Shown piece after piece: positions 22,261-34,690 of a stretch of DNA of 64,000 bases. The notes under the pieces were generated by a model that was not told the origin of the DNA, did no database searches, and saw nothing but the letters and a program-made list of their open reading frames with translations. Both the position numbers and the translations under genes were made by a program. Position 1 is the stretch's first letter; each line of letters begins with the position of its first letter. The stretch is from the NCBI RefSeq assembly GCF_029784135.1, contig NC_073746.1, positions 298,537,614-298,601,613 of the forward strand, given 5' to 3'. The DNA is from Toxorhynchites rutilus septentrionalis (Eukaryota > Arthropoda > Insecta > Diptera > Culicidae).

Positions 22261-23090
22261 CGTGGTCTTAGGTTGATCGCATTGATTGAAAAAATCCAAA
22301 ACGAAATGTATTTGGTCGCCGCATTCTATGAGTAGAAAACAAATAATCGCTCGAAAATGACTTGATTTTCGCGATGATGTTTCACGTTTTTCATGTTATG
22401 CATCCAATATTGGATACGAAAGTTTTCCACTGATGGGAAAAAAAATATTCAGAAGCTTTCCTATTAATTGCGATTGATTGAAAAATCACAAAACCAAATG
22501 TATTTGGTTGCAGTGTTATATGGATAGAAAACATTAAAATAAACTCTTTCGCATGAATGTATTTTTCAATTCCCAGGGGAACTGGCAGATTATTGTTCAG
22601 CAACGAGAATTCCGCGCGTGTATATGTGTGTGTGGCGGCCGATGTTTCAAGCGGAACCGTGGCATCACTCTCCTCCTGATGGATTTCCTTCTGGCCTTAG
22701 GTGCACATACAGGCTCTTGGTGACACCGTTCATTCATGATAAACGAAAATAGCTTCACAACACAGCGACAACATGCTCCAATCGCTGTTCAATCATAACT
22801 GAGGGGGTTTACAAGCGGCGCTCGCTTATATACCGATTGGTGATTTCAATAGCCTGTTTTGAAAGCAATTTTAAGACTATTGAAACAAGTTTTTGGAAGA
22901 AAAAGTAACAAGTATATGACGCGTAGACATTTTATCTTTCGAATGAAGTGTTTATCATACCATTTCGTTCAGTTGTTTAAGAGCTATTAACGCTCAAAAT
23001 CTCGGTCTCCGGCGTAACGCTTTCATTTTCGAAACTTTGGTTTTACACCCCGGTATAGAAATGAAAGACGTAGTCCTACGTCAACAAACG
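22261..23090. repeat. Dispersed repeat module, copy 6, plus the promoter-like block
   Basis: 22385-22650 repeats the CCAATATTGGATACG module and 22660-23090 repeats 10790-11220, ending in AGACGTAGTCCTACGTC. The two modules are in the same order and orientation as near 10460-11220, so this is a duplication of a 0.8-kb block. Confidence 0.7.
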
Positions 23091-26000
23091 AACATGTGTT
23101 GAAAATAGCATATATTTAAGCGTTTCTGAAATGTTTCCCAAAGGAAAATATCAGAGACGCAAACCGAAACAAAATAATTCTCTGAAGATATGCAACAAGT
23201 GAACCAAACAACTCGGAAAGTTCTGACACTTGCATCGATAGCTATCACTTGCTCGGTGGTATCGAATTGCTCGATTTCTATAATAGTAAAATAGAACTAA
23301 CGGGCAAAATTCTTATCGCCTCGATTTCTATAATAAGGCCCGATGTAGTCTTTGAACAATACGTCTGTTGTCGGGAGTTACCTTGTGGCAGTTTTCCACA
23401 AGTACAGATTTATCTGGAAAGATGCAGTTTTTTTTCGATTTTCTTGATACAGATGGCCGATTTTTGTCCGATAGTACAGATAGATACTGTTTTTGTGTTA
23501 AATTTATGGCACGTGGGTTCGGTCCAGCAGAGGGAAGACTGATTTGATTTCAATGAATCAACCCTTAAGGTAGCTGCAATGCTAATCTCACAAGCTTTTC
23601 CAATCTAACGAGCCTGACTGTAGTATTGGAAGCGTTTCTAGGTATCTGCGAGGCGGATTTCCAAGAGCTGGAAAACAAATATTGTTACCTTAGAAGTGAA
23701 ATTGTTCCGTAACTAAATCACTGTTACTGAAGACATGTGCAAGATTGGTAAATGAAAATCGTATGTCTAAAAAGAATTGAAGGTTCGTTCGCATTTTCAA
23801 CGATTTGATGCCTCAATATTCTTACCAGTTATGCCTCACTCTTCGTCAAATACCAGCCGAGATCCGCCACAGTTTACTGGTATTATCAGAGATGATGATG
23901 TATTGAATTATGTAGGTTTGAAAAAAAAATGTAATTAAACACAACAAAAACAACTGAAACTGAATTCTCGGTTTTCAAAATGTGACATATGCGACGCACA
24001 TTAAAAGAAAATCAAACATCAACCTCATATTTAATTACACAGTCCCGTATTATAATTTCTACGGAGCGCAGGTGCACAAAGTGTGAACAAAGATTGCTTT
24101 TGCGAATCGGCCAATCAGATAGCGAGATTTTCGTTTTGATAATAATTGCGATTTTTCAGGTGTTCGATAGCTAGTTTCATTATACAATTTTTTTACTTCA
24201 CTGTAATAAATTGTTATGGAGTGCCCGAACAGATTGACGCAAAAATCTCATTAATGAGTAATACAATTAGTGAGCAATAAGCTTTTGAAATTGGAGAATT
24301 TTCGCGATACGGTTGATTCTTGTTTCACAATTTGTATCCCCGATATGTTCCCGAAAGACTCAGGAAATTTGTATTTGTACCACTTTAATTTTATGTATGT
24401 CTAACCCAATGCATCGGTTTTTAAATTTTGTATTCTATCAACTGAAATTATGATGAATATTTATAGTTCATTTAAGTACATCGGAATAAATGAAAATTAA
24501 TGATTACCATTTTACCTTAAATTCGATTCAAAAGAAAACTTTATTGACAATACAGTAATAATTTAGCTTTCTTGTTTGTTTTTTTTCTGAACCCCGTTTG
24601 TGAATATTTGCTTCGGTTTGGACATATCAATCGTCAATGTATAAATAAAAAACTAAAGCCAAGTTGGAAAGGAAATCCCGAAATTTCAGCAGGCAATATC
24701 TTTCAATGCATACACTCTCCTCACCTCCATCAAAGTCACAGATAAAAACGCACATGGATGCAGATACACAATGATTTCACCAGGGATGATAAATAATCCC
24801 CACCGATCAAGCATTCTTACCGCTCGGAAGACCAAGTGAAGCTTTTATTTTCACGCTACCCGTCAGCTTCCGGGGCTATCTTAGTCGACGAGTTGGGTCC
24901 AGTCGCACATTCGGAAAATCTCCTTACAGTGTTACATATACAACTGCTGCCACGAAAGCGCAGCCGGGCAAGCGAAAGGGGTTAAAAGTCAAATCCTTTT
25001 TTCCGTCCGAGCGCAGTGAAAGGTTGATAAAAGTGCCCATTCTGCGGGGGCGAATGTGGGATTCTGGATTAGGAAAAAAAAAACACTTTCTCCACACAGC
25101 CATGCAGGGAATACGTTTTCGGTTGGCGCAAAATGATAATGTCTTTTGAATGGGTTTTCTAATGTTCCGCCCAACGACGGGAGCAACCGAAAGGATTATG
25201 TGAAATTCGATAGAATCCGTCTGCTGAAAGGACGGGTGTATTTTTAGCACGAATCGTATGCCAAGTGCAGAGTAACCGCATTCTGGAAATAGATGGAGAA
25301 AATGTACCCTTACGTCCCACTGCAAAGCTATTCTCCCACGGGACTTTATTTTCGCTGCTCTGACTCGGTGGTTCCGGTGTTTCTTTATTCTCGCTATTTT
25401 CGGGATCCGAGAATTACGTGACTTTTGTTGCACTGTCCATTCAGCAGCCGTGAAAGCCACGATTCGATGGTTTGTGCATATTTGATAGTAGTTTTCTATA
25501 CATGGTGAAAATACCAGAACTGAAAACCCGAGGAAACAAAGTGCGAACCCAATCCAGTGCAACAGTTATCGAGATTTATTGGCTCGAGAACGACAGTGAC
25601 AAGGAGTTGATCCTTTCTCTGGACACGTGGCCATCCTGCTGTCCCGATGCTGAACGTATTTATCTAGAAGAAAACCTGGAAGTCGAAGAAACATGCAAGA
25701 TTCGGTTCGGATTGATTTACTGCCTTTGGATATTCAATCTTGAGCTAATTTTGTTAGAGATAAATTTGGCTTCCTTCGAGGAAAGTCAATTTGCGTCGAA
25801 CCCAGGCACGGGAGCGAAATTTGCATTTTTCTTTTGTTTTCACCTTGGTTGCAACCCTTGTGCTTGGTGTTGAATAATTGAGGTCAACGACGTGCCGGAG
25901 TAATTTATTGGGCTTAACTTTTCCCCCTGGTTCCATCTCGGGCAAATCGCATTTGAACAATGGATGAGAAACCGATAAACTGTGATACAGTACATGGGAT

Positions 26001-26750
26001 TCTTTTCCAGTTTAGCCTTAGTTTGGATAGATTAGTTTCCCAAGACGAACTTACAGCATGATTTTGAACAGTGTTGTTCAAATGTAAATTTGACAACAGT
26101 TCAATCCAACGATCTCTTGAGTGGATATCAGCTTTTGCTGTATGTTCTACCTGTACGCTGTTCGCAGAATGTGATTTCTGTGTTTCGAGAACGCAGTGCA
26201 GCCAACCATCAATCCCACCTTACGATACGAAACTTTGTATCCACTAGCTCAACACCTTATTGATCACACCGGAACGCGACCTTGAAAGTTTAATAATTTA
26301 TCCTCGACTTCAGGTATCGGGCATTATTACATTGCATGCGTTTCTGAGCCAGGTTCAAATTGCCTCCACTCCGGTTAGTGTCCTCACCCCACCACCAGAG
26401 GCACCAGGGTTTGGCTTAATTCGATTTTCCTTCTTCTCATTATTTTCATCCCTATAACAAGTGGTATTTACCGGTGTGTTTCAGCAATTACCTCTTTCTT
26501 CGCTCAAGCGCACGCTGTTTCCCATCCGCCTCGGCACAATCGATCGCGAAGGAGTAACGAGTCGCTTACTTCGAATGGGACACACATTCAACCTCGGCCA
26601 GAAGCAAACTCGACCACGTTACATTATGGATCTTGTGTGAGGCTGGCTGGCCGCGTTGATGAGCGTATCTTTTCCGAGCACCCGATCGCGAGACACAGAC
26701 GGTAAGGTTACGGGGATCACTATTGGACATGGTTGTCGGGGTTTCCTCCT
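23091..26750. other. Large non-coding stretch
   Basis: No gene recognised. 23240-23340 has the TATAGAAATCGAG motif shared with 7630-7710. A GC-richer block at 24900-25600 has a long open frame without an ATG on the minus strand that shows no domain. Confidence 0.4.
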
Positions 26751-28120
26751 TCACCACTATCTTGACAGTCGGTACTGCGCTGGACGGCGTGATCTACCTC
26801 TCATGTGTACGTAACAAATAGGGGGTTGAGACAGATTCCTCCGAGCCACCAAGCGACACCGACTCCTTGTGGAACGGATTTCGTCTTCGATGGACATTGG
26901 TGACGAGGACGTGGTCATCATCATCATCATCATCTGGAATGCGATACATGACCATCCATTCAATGTTGGGATCGTCGTATACATGCCCGGCAAAGGACAG
27001 AAAGAGAGAAAAAGAGTGAGTGAGAGATGTAGGAGTTTATTATCGTAAGACTGCTTGCCGCTTTTCGGGCGTGAGCTTATGCTCTGCTCGTGGTCTTGTT
27101 GGCGGGCTTGGTTGATGGGACACAGCTTCGTCAGTCCTCACCAGCGTACATAAGTGCTGGTGGACTTGTGTGGAATATCACTAGACGACACTGACAATGG
27201 TAATTCTACAATGAAATTTAATGTGTCAAATTGCAAAGGTGATATATTATGTTGTTTAATGTGTTTTGATGTTCGATAAGAAAAACGCGATCTTATGGTT
27301 TGCTCAATATTATCATCCTGAATTTCGTTGCATTATTGAAATGACTTTCTGATTTTTGGATTCCATCACTGAGGAGAGGATTCGGAAGAGTTATCTCTTC
27401 ATATAATAAACATTGTATTTCACATATGAATTTTAGGAGTTGAGCGATTCCAAATGAAATCGACAAATGACAAAACATGAGTATTTTTGATTCGAATGAA
27501 AGTTTGTATTCCGTTTGGGTTGGAAGAAATATGATTTTTCCACAGAATTTGGGATTTTTTTGACTCGAGTATAACTTTTGGAAAGGGCGTATCGATTTTA
27601 GTAAGAAGAATTTTTGATAATTTATATCTCAAAAACTATGAGTCCTACCGAAATAGTGTCTTAGAAAGAGTTATAGAGTATTGATGTCCAAACGAGAAAA
27701 AATATACACTGAGGAAAAAAATTAGTACTCTTTTTTTATTTACAAAAAAAAATTAATTTGCAATATCTAACATACATATTTTATCATCTAACATATATAA
27801 CATACATATTTTTAATTTTTTTCTAAGAATTGTTCATATAAAATAGAAGTCATATAGAAAATTTAAAAAATGGATTCAAGATGATAAAACTATTTTTGAC
27901 GAACTTTGTGGAACATCGAATTTTTATCAATTTTCGAAACTTCGAATTTTTGTATGTTAACAATCCACAATCCATTTTTAGCCACAAATTGTGAATGCTG
28001 ATATGAGTTAAAATAAATAAAGCTCTTTATCAATTTCCTTCTAAATGCAGCCATTCTTGAGATATTTGAGAAAACATTTCTAATTTATTGTCTTTTTCAA
28101 TTAATTTTTTTGAAATTTAT
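26751..28120. other. Mostly non-coding; possible minus-strand exon at about 26800-27000
   Basis: One minus-strand frame between about 27000 and 26805 reads protein-like (HVYDDPNIEWMVMYRIP, an Asp run from an ATC microsatellite at 26912-26935, then NPFHKESVSLGGSEESVS) and ends in a stop. No clear acceptor precedes it. The remainder is AT-rich. Confidence 0.25.
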
Positions 28121-28125
28121 ATAGG

Positions 28126-28260
28126 GTAAATGATCTTGGTTTGTCCGATTTGGGGTGTTTTTACGCATCTAGTAAATGCAAATCGATTTTTCTTCATGTA
28201 AATAACATATAATCGATACGAGTTTGGGTTTATTGAAAAGCCCCAAGTTTCTAGTTGCTA
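28126..28260 (+). repeat. Left-end fragment of the 2278-3222 MITE family
   Basis: GGGTAAATGATCTTGGTTTG and the following about 130 bases (AACATATAATCGATACGAG) match 2278-2400. The copy stops where the pogo-like element begins at TA 28262, so it was probably cut by that insertion or an associated deletion. Confidence 0.75.
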
Positions 28261-28263
28261 ATA

Positions 28264-31200
28264 CAGCGCGGACTCGATTATATACAGTTTTTGATTTCTT
28301 TTCACTGTATATAATCAATGAGGTGAAGCAGTAGGCGAAGTGTATCTGTATTGGCAAGCCAAATATCGTGTCGTAATTATTTGCAATATGGAATGTATAT
28401 GGAAGAAACAAAACAATGTTGAAAGTATGATAATTTGCATTGATAATTTGAGCCAAAATTCCCATGAAATCATTCAACTGGTTGTGTTTTAACAGATGAC
28501 AATTATATCGTGGCTTATTTCGATTATTCTTGCGGTTTAAAAGGTCCAGAGAGCAGTCGTATGCTTAGTTCTCGAAAGCAGTAACATTTTCCGTGAAATT
28601 TTCATTAATTGGCGATTATCATCTCACGACATACATACCGACACTGAGAGCCTTCGAAACATCAACTTCATAACGGTAAAATAATGAAACTTCGTTTGTT
28701 TCTATGAACGCGGGAGAATTAAAATGGCACATGGAAATATCACTTTTATCCGTCTTTTTCGACGTCATTTCACAAATATTCACTTCACGCTTCACGCTTC
28801 ACGCTTGGTATTTTTACATGGATGCGGTGGGCAATCAAAGATAAACACAACGACTGACGTCACTATTTGCGAAATAGTTATGGCAGCGCATGCTATGTCG
28901 CTCGAAACTCGACCATCTTCATTACCTTTTTTCCAGGACATTGGATAATACATAATCTTGTTTTAAGTTTTCATGATACAGTTTAAGTTGTGTTACGTGA
29001 TCCAACATGATTTTCAGAAGAAAGTATTCTTGTTATGCTTGAAAAACTTAACAAATAGATGAACGCGTATAAGATGAAAAATTTGGCAAGTGCATTTGCG
29101 TTCTGAAATTTGTTGGAACTTGAATAAACTCATTTACTCATTTAATTCAAGAGATTACATTAGTAGAAATACAAAGAAAATCACCAGGTTTATCTTCAAC
29201 AATGATTTAAAAAAATATCACTACTGTTCGATTTTTATATTTTTTTATTCAAAAATTGATTGTCTGCTCCAGTATTTGTGAGTAATTTGTATTAACATAT
29301 TTACAATTAAATTAATGTTTATATACTTTTACATCTATTTATTTTGTTGAATTTTTAAGACAAAATGATCTCAAGTTAACCAGATTAACCTACGGTTGCC
29401 AGACTTCCAGACTTTGGTAAAGCATTCAGATATCCCGACCGTCCTTTGGCTAGTCCAGACTTTCCGCACTGTGCCCAGATTTCTCCAGATTAAAAAAAAA
29501 TCTGCAATCACATTTGACTTTATTGAATTGGTTTGGAAATCTAGTTTGCGCTAGAAACAGTTATTCAAAATGGCATATCCAATTTCACCGAAGGGATTGG
29601 GAGCCCAGAGCACTGATAAGCATGCTGGTTTCTACAGAATATGTAGTAAAGACATAAATTGTCTTGGAGGATTGACGGATTTCTTGAAGCATACTGCGAC
29701 TTAGAAGTATAAAAGCGACCGCTGTGATCACGAGTATTCTCGGAGATGGTCAACACGAGGAGCCCATTAGTCATTTGCGAAGCAATCCGAATCTGTCGAA
29801 GAAATAGTCACTAGGCTTGAGGTAGCAGTGCACTGTTTGTCCGGAGGTCAAATAATTGGAACTTTTTGACAGATAAAGTTTGCTTGAAATTTATTCAAAC
29901 ACTATTTGGTTTGCCACTCTTCAATTATCAACAGTGGCAAACTATGTCAAACATCGAACATGGAAAAAATTGACTGGAATATTTAAGGTAATCTAACCAT
30001 GTACAGACAGGTTCTAGTTCTAGTTCTAGTTCTGAGAAGGGCCCTTGTGGACAAACTCCTTCTTCACCTGCTGTTCAGTCTGGGGACAAAGACCGCAAGG
30101 TGGACTGTACTTTTCGGGATCCTCCAAGCTCGGAACCTGTCGGTTGAACGGGTGGAGCTCTCGTCGACTGTTGGTGTTCGGTTGTTTTTTTTCTGCTGCT
30201 GCTTGGGCTTTCCTCCTGATGTTGTCGTAGCGGTGGTCGGTAAAACACTGATGATTCTCGGGCAGCTTTTCAGCGAGCGCGAATTGCGTTGCTGTTTTTT
30301 CTATGCTTCGTTGGTAGTTTCCGGGAGGCGTGGCAAATGATATTGATTTTTCTTCCGTGGGAACGGAACACCTGCCCTGAGAAAGACACTTCGTTGTCAG
30401 TGCTCGTCAGCAAACCGTGTCCGCTTCTACACACATCAAACGACGTTCTCGTGAAAATGTTCAGTAAAATTCGTAATTCAATATAAAAAAATCCAGGCAA
30501 ATTCAGATTTTCGATTTTCCAATATCCAGATTTCTGTTCAATACACTTGGCAACTCTGGCTTAACCCTTTATAAGGATGTGGAAACTTGCTAAGGAATCG
30601 ATTCAAACACATTATCTTTGATAAAAAATTAACTATTGAAACAGTTGCAAAAATTGGTGGTAATATAGTTGCCACTGCCCGTTAACCACAAAACCACTGC
30701 TCGCCGATGTCTTGCCATATACTTTGAGAGGTCTTTGGTTAAGCAAAATATTGAAATAATATTCTAAGTGTGGAAAAAAATAAATTCTGTGAGTGACAAT
30801 ATAGTTGTTACGACCATATAACAGGTTAATAGTCATAACCTCGAATTCGATCTGTCAAACGCAAATAGTGTAATCGTGGTTATGTTTGTTGTGGTCATGG
30901 TCTGTAAATATGAACGGGTTTCGTTCCGAAACCAGTGGCAGATGGAAACTATGGTGGTTGCCGTACATTCTGTAAATCATGGAGACGAGCTGCGGAGGAA
31001 TATAGTTTGCCCAGAAGAACATTGGCCAAATATGTGCAGAAGTTAGGCCGTTTTGAAACTGTGTTTTCTAAATAACAGGAGGAGTAACTCGTGAGTGACA
31101 TCCTTAATATCCAGAAGTTATTTTATGGGCGTTGTCAACACGACATCCCGAACCAAGGGTAGAAAATCGCAGAGTGAAATAATTTAGACCACTCTTTCGA

Positions 31201-31882
31201 CAAAACATCCAAATTGGCCGGAGAAGATTGGTTTGCCGGTTTTCATGAACGCCACCAGAACTTGAGTTTGCGTTCTTTGGAACCACCGTGAATTTCACAG
31301 TGCTTTTTTCATCAAAAATTATATTTTTATTGGCACTCTTGCCCCGTACTGGAAAAAAAGCCAAAAACATCACTTTTGTAAATGAAACATTTTCATAGTA
31401 ACTTTTGAACAATTTGATGCATAGCTACACCTAAATAGAAGTATAAATGAACAAAAACGCGTATTAGCTTAAGGTGGCACTCATGCCCCGGGTTCCCCTA
31501 AAAAACTTAAAAGTTAATAATTTTTGATGCGATATGATTAGTTTTATCCTAAAACATAATATTAAACTAGATTGTTCCTATCAATTAAATTGAAGTTCTC
31601 TAGGTGCCCTACAATTTGTTCTTTGACACCTAACGTCTATCGTTCTTAATTTGGATGCAATATCGATATAAACATTTCCTGGTAAAAATTCTAGCAAAAT
31701 CATCAAAAATCACCCCACTGTACATGTAATAGCCACTTAAATTTCACCTTAACGTTGAAAGGTTACATTTCTTCTTGAAGTAACTCATAGTTGAAATATA
31801 AATAAAAATATGTTTTTCAAACTGTATATAATCGAGTCCAAAATTGTATATAATCGAATCACATATAATCGAGTCCGACCTG
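28264..31882. mobile_element. 3.6-kb TIR structure, pogo-like ends, TA-flanked
   Basis: The ends CAGCGCGGACTCGATTATAT and (inverted) CAGGTCGGACTCGATTATAT are adjacent to TA on both sides (28262-28263, 31883-31884). Subterminal copies of GTATATAATCGA occur at both ends. A solo end of the family is at 46228-46250. No transposase frame was recognised in the interior, which instead holds AT-rich sequence and a possible retrocopy at 30026-30436. It could be one large non-autonomous element or two ends of separate copies. Confidence 0.55.
30026..30436 (-). pseudogene. Protein-like reading frame (possible retrocopy or terminal exon), family unknown
   Basis: On the minus strand a frame runs from ATG 30436 to TAG 30026 (137 codons) with a single in-frame TGA at codon 10. 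From there 126 codons are open and look like real protein: CSVPTEEKSISFATPPGNYQ, FALAEKLPENHQCFTDHRYD, RRELHPFNRQVPSLEDPEKY and CGLCPQTEQQVKKEFVHKG. The block is much more GC-rich than its flanks. A splice acceptor TGTCTTTCTCAG ends at 30377 in phase, so it may instead be a last exon. The ATG is preceded by a plausible 5' leader. I do not recognise the protein. Confidence 0.4.
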
Positions 31883-31889
31883 TACGCAT

Positions 31890-32027
31890 ATAAAAGATCG
31901 AGGTTTGAAAGATCGATTCGGCAAAGATCGATTCTTTCGTACCGATTTAATCAGTGAATCGATCCCTACGCCGTTTAGAAAATCGATTCGTCAAGATCGA
32001 TCGTTTTATAAAGATCGCCCAATCCTA
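31890..32027 (+). mobile_element. Solo end of the hAT family of 14773-15585
   Basis: The terminal GATCGCCCAATCCTA and the adjoining AAGATCGATC, AAAATCGATTCG and TTTAATCAGTGAATCGAT match, inverted, the first 130 bases of the hAT element at 14773. The other end is missing. Confidence 0.75.
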
Positions 32028-32949
32028 ATGTGGTTTAAGATGTCAGCGCATCAACAGAGAAATGCTAAAAGCATTTCAATTCGTCGGAGAATAAACAAGT
32101 TTCTTACAATGTTCAACATGTCGAGTTTGTGCCAAAAAATGGAAGTTTTAGGAGGGATTCTTCAAACAATGTTGATAAAAATATATACCTTGCAGTGATT
32201 TTAGGTTTGAAGACAAAGTGATGTTGAAATAGTGCCAAAAGAAGGTAAAAGATATCACTAGCAAGAGCAACAAAAATTCAGGACGAGAGATAAAATTGTA
32301 TCCATCCACTACGGACAAAAGAGCGTTTTTTCCGAACACTTTTTTAACACTGGTACTCGTAACAATTGAACATCAAGAGGCATGAAGATACAAATTCGGA
32401 AATATTATTTTCTAAATTAATCCGCTCGGCCCCCGTCCCGTCTAATTGAACTGCGATAAAACGCATTACTTTCATTACGATCAATTAATCGGGACAGGCA
32501 AAGAGCGGACGCTTATAAACGCGACTATTAGTCCGGTTTCATCTGCTCTGTTTGATCATGTGCTGTGCCAGTTGACCATCGTGGCGATAATCGTAATGAT
32601 TGTAATTACGATAAGTGAAGATTTATTCCCAGATTGCGGTAATCTGCTCTTGGCCATGCGTTCCAGCGATTCCGTATCTCTTTCATATAGTCATCTCATG
32701 CGTTCGCTCTCCGTTTATCAATATTTCTCGGAAGAGCGCGGGTTTGTTACAATTAATGAAATGATCTCCGCGTGTTTGCAATGAAGAAATTTCTTCCGTC
32801 ACACGAGAATATCTAGTGAAGCTTGCACCGAAAAATGCTACATTAACTTTCAATTAGTTATAAGATCATCACGTGTCAATTTATGGAACGCCTCGAGCTA
32901 TGCAAGCCTTTAAAATACATATTATTTATAAACGAACGTTCTCAACAAC

Positions 32950-32980
<31 letters not shown>

Positions 32981-34093
32981 AGACACACACTCGAGAAATA
33001 TTTATCCACAGACTCAGTCGGAATCATTGACAGAACCACAGAATCGTACAAAAAAAGTAAGAGAGAGAATAAAAAAACTTCCTGATTATGCTGCGACCTG
33101 CCATTGCCGAAGTGAACGAACAGGGCGGAAGATAGCAACTCAGAAACACGAAAGCAGGTCTGGGCCGCTTCTCAAAACCACAAAAACGCAAGCCAAACCA
33201 GTGGAAAGTAGCCATAATAAGGAACCGACCAGCTAGACAGACACCAACCGGGATGGGCGGAAGGTTCGGCAAAACAAAACATTTATTAACATATACGCTG
33301 AATAAATTATTTACTTGGAAAAATGAAATCAAACTCGGTATCGTTGTGTGCCCGGGAAGGATGCTATGGTCCAGTCAGGACAAGTGCAGACGGGTGGCGC
33401 AAGAGTGCCCTGGAGCAGGGTGTGTGGTGGGAACGAGACTCCATGATTGGTGGGTATGAACTGTCCCAGTGAGAATGAAATTCTAGCAAACGGATTCGGA
33501 TTCGCCCTATGCTCATCTTCTAATTTGGATTATGTTTCAAAAGTTTCTCTGTTGGCAATATGTAACCGTATTAATCTGTCCTGTCACACACCGAAATGAT
33601 CCGGAGCATATCCCAGCCCAATGGGGACCGTGAGACACGAATTCCAATTATGTTCGTTCGTACACTGCGGGGAAATAAGCGGTGCTGATCAATGTGATCG
33701 CGGTTTGCGGTAGCTTCAATTATGGTGGCTAACCAACGCTGCACGTACACAGTGGTTTGGATTGATAAACCTTCCCGTGTGTCTTTTCCGTTTGTTCCAG
33801 AGCTAGAGAGAGATTACCGCTTTAATCAACATTCCTTCGGATGACATTTTGAACCTCGGGGAGGCTTGACGAGATCGGTCCTCGCTGTCCCACTTTTGCG
33901 GTTATAACAATGTACCGTAGGCCGGCCCAATCACCATCCCGTTGCAAATGGTCTTATGATTCGAGCTGTTGAGTATGAATTTAATGATTTTTCGATGTTC
34001 CGAAGACGAGGAACGTGTCGTGGCCGGAATCTTAATAAGGATTTTGGACTTGAAGTCAATCTATACATAAATAATAACTATAAAGCTATTGTA
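32028..34093. other. Non-coding stretch with a TC microsatellite
   Basis: No gene recognised. A (TC)n run lies at 32951-32980. The blocks 32400-32780 and 33330-33950 have balanced base composition and no repeats, so they may be single-copy intron or intergenic DNA. Confidence 0.45.
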
Positions 34094-34682
34094 CGAGGTA
34101 TGGCTATTAAATAACGAGACTGCGCGCCTGGAGGGCGCCTTAGAGGGGTGGGGGGTAAAACGAATAGTACGTTCGGTAGCTTGAAGTGTCTGCTATAAAC
34201 GTACGAAAACACGTTTTTGTCACTATAGTAGTTTGCGAGCAGCAGTGGTTTGTATGGAACGTGGTTTATAATGCGCGTCGGAAGTCATGTGTGACGAAAA
34301 ACACGAACAATAACGCACCTGCCCATAACGCGCTGTCGGTGAAGCAACTTTAAGCCGATAAGGGCATTCCAGTGCTCGAACATGCCCCGTACTCGCCAGA
34401 TCTGGCCCCATGGGACTTTTTTTTCTATTCCCCAACATTATATCCGTGTTGAAAGGTACCCGATTTCAGTCCGTAGAAGAGGCGAAGGAAAAAGCGACGC
34501 GGCTTTTGAACGCCATCACAAAAGAAGAGTTTCAGCACTGCTTCGAACAATAGAAAAAACGTATGGAAAGGTGTGTGAGGAGCCAAGAGGAGTATATTGA
34601 AGGGGAGCATATCGTTGTACCGTAATTTTTAAAATATAACTCTTTTTCGTAGCCAGTCTCGTTATTTAATAGCCATACCTCG
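34094..34682 (+). mobile_element. Internally deleted mariner element
   Basis: Inverted ends CGAGGTATGGCTATTAAATA are perfect over at least 29 bases and flanked by TA (34092-34093, 34683-34684). The interior keeps only the C-terminal half of a mariner transposase: the NNAPAHNALSVKQL block, then EHAPYSPDLAPxDFFxFP at about 34375-34430, then EEFQHCFEQ. PYSPDLAPxDFFLFP carries the third catalytic Asp of DD34D mariners. A stop and frameshifts break the frame and the N-terminal domain is deleted. Confidence 0.9.
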
Positions 34683-34690
34683 TATATGTA

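Noticed and set aside
24924..25562. 212-codon open frame on the minus strand with a hydrophobic start
   Set aside because: It has no ATG at the start, no domain and no splice or promoter context. The stretch is only somewhat GC-richer, which lengthens chance frames.
30407..30409. In-frame TGA as a selenocysteine codon
   Set aside because: No conserved selenoprotein context or recognisable SECIS-like hairpin was seen downstream. A disabling mutation or an upstream intron is simpler.
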